Source: CAZMXI01 sp964570205 (GTDB taxonomy: Bacteria; Planctomycetota; Phycisphaerae; Tepidisphaerales; Tepidisphaeraceae). Taken from it: DNA of 10,475 bases. Position numbers and translations under genes: made by a program. Each line of letters begins with the position of its first letter. The first letter of the stretch is position 1. The stretch lies in contig CAZMXI010000170.1 of assembly GCA_964570205.1 (NCBI GenBank), positions 1-10,475 of the forward strand. Direction: 5' to 3'. Shown here piece after piece: positions 8,228 to 10,475 of the stretch. Under the pieces are notes generated by a model, which was not told where the DNA came from, made no database searches, and was given only the letters and a program-made list of their open reading frames with translations.

Positions 8228-9864
8228 AGCGCGGCGGCATCCCGACCATCCTCGTTGCCGTAGCAGCCGGGTCGCTGGCCATGTTTGCGGCATCGCGTCT
8301 GGTCAATCCGATCAACGCCCAGCGCAGGGACCTCCAACTCAACTGGACCGAACAGATCGGCGCAAGCCTGCCGCCCGACATGGCGCTCACCCAGGCGGCC
8401 CTGGGGACATTCCGCGGCGCCGCAGTCAACGTCCTTTGGTATCGCGCCGCCCAATTGAAGGAGGAGGGTCGTTTCCACGAGGCGATGCAGATCGCCAACT
8501 GGATCACAACGCTTCAGCCCCGTTTCCCTCTTGTGTGGGAGTTCAACTCCTGGAACATGTCCTACAACATCTCCGTCGCCACCCATACCCCCGAAGAGCG
8601 ATGGATGTGGGTTGACGCCGGCATGCGCCTTCTCCGCGACAAGGGAATCCCGAGCAATCCCAACAGCCAGCGACTCTACCGGCAACTTGCCTGGATTCTC
8701 CTGCACAAGATCGGCCAGGACACCGACGACATGCATGGCTATTACAAGCTCAGGTTCGCAGAGCAGTGGCACGATCTCCTCGGCGCGCCGCCCGCCGGAA
8801 CCATGAGCGAGTATGACGCGTGGTTCGACCAATTCGTCAATCCGCCGGACCAGGACTCCGCCGGCCGCATGGCGATTCTGCGCGAGCGGCATCGGATGGA
8901 CCCTATCTTCATGCGGAATCTCGCGAGGCAATATGGTCCACTCGACTGGCGTCATCCTGCGGCGCACGCCCTCTACTGGGCATCGCTTGGGGTGACTCGC
9001 ATCGAAGCACGGCTTCGCCTCCTTCCATCCCCCGGCGAGGATGTTTCCAACACCAGCCGCATCGTCTTCCATTCACTTCAGCAACTGACGCAGAAGGGGA
9101 AGGTCATCTACGATCCGGCCACCGCCTATTACAGTCTCCTGCCCGAGCCTCGCTTCATTGCCTCGTATGAACTGGCATTCGTGGATGCGATTCGCAAGGG
9201 CGGCAAAGAAGCCGAGGCCGATTTCCAGGCAGGCTACCAGAACTTCTTGGAATGGGCGGTGCGTCTAGCCTATATCTATGGTGACCGCGCCGAAGCGCAA
9301 CGCCTGTACGACCGCCTGCTGCGGGAATTCGGCAAGACACCTCTCGCAGCAGAGCGATACAGCATCCCCCTGTCCGATTTCGTGACACGCGACCTGCTCG
9401 AGAACCTGGCCACGCCGGCCGACACACGGGAGTTCATCGCCGCCCAGGTCTTCCAGGCCATCGTGCAGGGCCTCGCGAACGAGCAACCGCAGATAGCCGA
9501 GAACCACCTTTCTCTCGCCGGCCGGATCCACCGCTGGTACGTGCTCAAGTTCGAAACGGGGTCGGTCGAGGCCGACGGGCGCCTCGCAGCGATGCCAGTG
9601 ATCGCCGGCGATGTCCTAACTCAGTATCTGTCGCTGCCGGCCCAGCAGGTTGACGCCATCGTCAAATCGCGGGTCTGGCGCAATGCACCGTCAGACCTGC
9701 GAGTACGGGTGCCAGCGCGCGTGCTCGATCAACTGCGAAGCGAAGCCGCCGCCCAGGATCTCGACCCGGAGCTTGCCTTTCCCGGCACAACGAACGGTAA
9801 GACAGCATCGCCGCACCCGGATGCGCCCGCGCGGCCGGGTCAGCCGGAGCCGGAGAGACGCTGA
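8224..9864 (+). CDS. Membrane-anchored TPR-like protein of unknown function
   Basis: 546 residues. The ATG overlaps the permease stop (ATGA), and GAGGG lies 7 bases upstream; the frame is open a little further up, but only inside the permease gene. Residues 7-26 form a signal anchor or signal peptide without a lipobox cysteine, so the rest is probably extracytoplasmic. The body is helical and rich in Trp, Tyr and Arg. Residues 69-102 fit a tetratricopeptide unit (LWYRAAQLKEEGRFHEA, then a proline at the end), and 342-373 fit another (GDRAEAQRLYDRLLREFG). A polar, strongly patterned part lies between them (WEFNSWNMSYNISV at 105-118, ERWMWVDAGMRLLRD at 125-139). The tail from about 519 is Pro-rich and likely disordered. 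I do not recognise a named family. Coupling to the permease suggests an accessory or substrate-handling partner of the exporter and SPFH complex. Confidence 0.82.
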   Translation: MKRGGIPTILVAVAAGSLAMFAASRLVNPINAQRRDLQLNWTEQIGASLPPDMALTQAALGTFRGAAVNVLWYRAAQLKEEGRFHEAMQIANWITTLQPRFPLVWEFNSWNMSYNISVATHTPEERWMWVDAGMRLLRDKGIPSNPNSQRLYRQLAWILLHKIGQDTDDMHGYYKLRFAEQWHDLLGAPPAGTMSEYDAWFDQFVNPPDQDSAGRMAILRERHRMDPIFMRNLARQYGPLDWRHPAAHALYWASLGVTRIEARLRLLPSPGEDVSNTSRIVFHSLQQLTQKGKVIYDPATAYYSLLPEPRFIASYELAFVDAIRKGGKEAEADFQAGYQNFLEWAVRLAYIYGDRAEAQRLYDRLLREFGKTPLAAERYSIPLSDFVTRDLLENLATPADTREFIAAQVFQAIVQGLANEQPQIAENHLSLAGRIHRWYVLKFETGSVEADGRLAAMPVIAGDVLTQYLSLPAQQVDAIVKSRVWRNAPSDLRVRVPARVLDQLRSEAAAQDLDPELAFPGTTNGKTASPHPDAPARPGQPEPERR

Positions 9865-10048
9865 CAGAATGGACTGCCATGAATATTCCGGCAGATGGGT
9901 CTCATCCGCGTTCTGAGATCGAGGCGTCCCCTTGCATCTGCCGTCTCCATCTGACCGGTTCGACGAGATCTGATCGCGGGCCGCCTTCGACAGCCAAGTC
10001 CGACGAACGTCCGATCGTGCCTATTCCCTCGTGCAAAGGAGGCCGGCA
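9865..10048. other. Intergenic region after the SPFH-ABC operon
   Basis: These 184 bases lie between the operon's last gene and the small redox gene. I see no hairpin followed by a T-run and no convincing -35/-10 pair, so whether the next gene is read through from the operon or has its own promoter is open. An open frame starting at the ATG at 9879 runs into the next gene and codes for a low-complexity peptide; I do not believe it is a gene. Confidence 0.5.
10035..10042 (+). promoter_or_regulatory. Strong ribosome binding site of the FTR gene
   Basis: AAAGGAGG, close to a perfect match to the 16S rRNA tail, lies 6 bases before the GTG at 10049. It decides the start: an in-frame GTG at 10031 would place this site inside the coding sequence. 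Confidence 0.85.
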
Positions 10049-10318
10049 GTGTGCACCACGTATGAGAACAATCTGAAACGGCTCAAGGACATCGCCGCGC
10101 AACACGGACTGACGTTGAACCCCGATTCGGAGCGGATACGGAAAGGCGTGGCCCTGATGGCCGCGAATTTCGACGCCGTCGCCGAATGGATCTGTCCCTG
10201 CAAGCAGCAGCATAAGCCGCCTCGGAAGGGCATGGACGCAACTTGCCCCTGCCCGGAGTGGATCGACGATATCCGCCGCGACGGCCACTGCTTCTGCAGG
10301 TTGTTCTTCGCGAGATAG
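10049..10318 (+). CDS. Ferredoxin-thioredoxin reductase catalytic subunit family protein
   Basis: 89 residues from a GTG start fixed by the strong ribosome binding site. Six cysteines form three pairs at the expected positions: CPC at 49-51, CPC at 66-68 and CFC at 81-83 (in GHCFCRLFF), which is the hallmark of the ferredoxin-thioredoxin reductase beta chain. By analogy with the plant enzyme, C49, C66, C68 and C81 would hold a [4Fe-4S] cluster and C51 with C83 would form the redox-active disulfide that reduces thioredoxin with electrons from ferredoxin. The spacing differs from the plant form (14 instead of 16 residues between the first two pairs, 12 instead of 8 before the last), and Phe stands where plants have His in the last pair. 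A seventh cysteine is C2. The N-terminal half is helical. No variable (alpha) subunit is near, as is usual for stand-alone bacterial forms. The protein is cytoplasmic. Confidence 0.9.
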   Translation: MCTTYENNLKRLKDIAAQHGLTLNPDSERIRKGVALMAANFDAVAEWICPCKQQHKPPRKGMDATCPCPEWIDDIRRDGHCFCRLFFAR

Positions 10319-10379
10319 AAGCGTCCGGAAGCCCCAACGGGTGCCCCCTATCGCCGGCCCATAACCTGACGCGCCTCGA

Positions 10380-10408
10380 TTGACACTGAATACCTTTTGC
10401 AACATAAT
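10380..10408 (+). promoter_or_regulatory. Near-consensus sigma-70 promoter
   Basis: A perfect -35 box TTGACA (10380-10385), a 17-base spacer and a -10 box CATAAT (10403-10408, five of six matches) occur in an AT-richer island within GC-rich DNA, in the intergenic region after the FTR gene. Transcription would begin near 10415 and run off the right edge of the window. It is the only clean promoter I can see here. Confidence 0.65.
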
Positions 10409-10420
10409 ACCACCTGCTCG

Positions 10421-10475
10421 ATGATCAGCGAACACAAACAGCATCGCATGGAGGAATTCGAGCGACATTGCCGCC
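10421..10475 (+). CDS. Possible start of a gene cut by the right edge
   Basis: An ATG at 10421 opens a frame without a stop to the window end (18 full codons, beginning MISEHKQHRMEEFERHC). It lies just downstream of the near-consensus promoter, with a leader of only about six bases and no ribosome binding site, so translation would be nearly leaderless. An in-frame ATG at 10448 is an alternative, also without an upstream ribosome binding site. The fragment is charged and too short to recognise. The call rests mainly on the promoter; the true gene could begin beyond the window. Confidence 0.3.
   Translation, partial: MISEHKQHRMEEFERHCR

Noticed and set aside
7076..8293. Minus-strand open frame of 405 codons
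   Set aside because: Antisense to the permease, low-complexity charged product; the plus frame has membrane segments and correct operon overlaps.
9879..10076. Small plus-strand open frame of 65 codons before the FTR gene
   Set aside because: It overlaps the FTR start in another frame, has no strong ribosome binding site, and its product looks random.
10319..10375. Possible terminator hairpin after the FTR gene (GCGTC at 10321 pairing with GACGC at 10368)
   Set aside because: The stem is only five bases with an irregular interior of over 40 bases and no T-run follows, so it is not a convincing intrinsic terminator.
9902..10468. Minus-strand open frame of 188 codons at the right end
   Set aside because: It covers the FTR gene in antisense and the promoter; the FTR cysteine pattern proves the plus-strand reading.

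Overview
The window is GC-rich, densely coded bacterial DNA. Protein style (ABC-2 exporters beside duplicated SPFH/HflK-HflC-like proteins, a Trp/Tyr-rich anchored TPR-like protein, a stand-alone ferredoxin-thioredoxin reductase catalytic subunit) suggests a Planctomycetota-like organism (perhaps Phycisphaerae or a relative). That placement is an impression from gene content and not a computed result. No rRNA, tRNA, CRISPR, insertion sequence or phage gene is visible, and this looks like ordinary chromosome.

Layout. At the left edge a minus-strand ABC-2 type permease runs off the window (960 down to 1, start inside, stop outside). After a 119-base divergent intergenic region, six genes run on the plus strand from 1080 to 9864 with gaps of 16 bases or less and two 4-base ATGA overlaps, so they are almost certainly one operon. 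In order they are: a polytopic HflK-like SPFH protein, an HflC-like SPFH protein, a second HflK-like SPFH protein, an ABC-2 class ATPase, an ABC-2-like permease with a large extracytoplasmic insertion, and a membrane-anchored, TPR-like protein of unknown function. After a 184-base gap comes a small gene for a ferredoxin-thioredoxin reductase catalytic subunit. A near-consensus sigma-70 promoter follows, and a possible new reading frame begins just before the right edge.

How they may work together. SPFH proteins of the HflK/HflC type oligomerise into large membrane-bound cages; in E. coli the HflKC cage encloses the FtsH protease. No FtsH is encoded here. Instead three different SPFH proteins are translationally linked to one ATPase and one permease plus an anchored helical-repeat protein. 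My inference is that the operon encodes a membrane complex in which an SPFH scaffold surrounds or organises an ABC-2 exporter, with the last protein as an extracytoplasmic partner. Substrate and function cannot be read from the sequence. The thioredoxin reductase gene has its own strong ribosome binding site and is probably a separate redox function.
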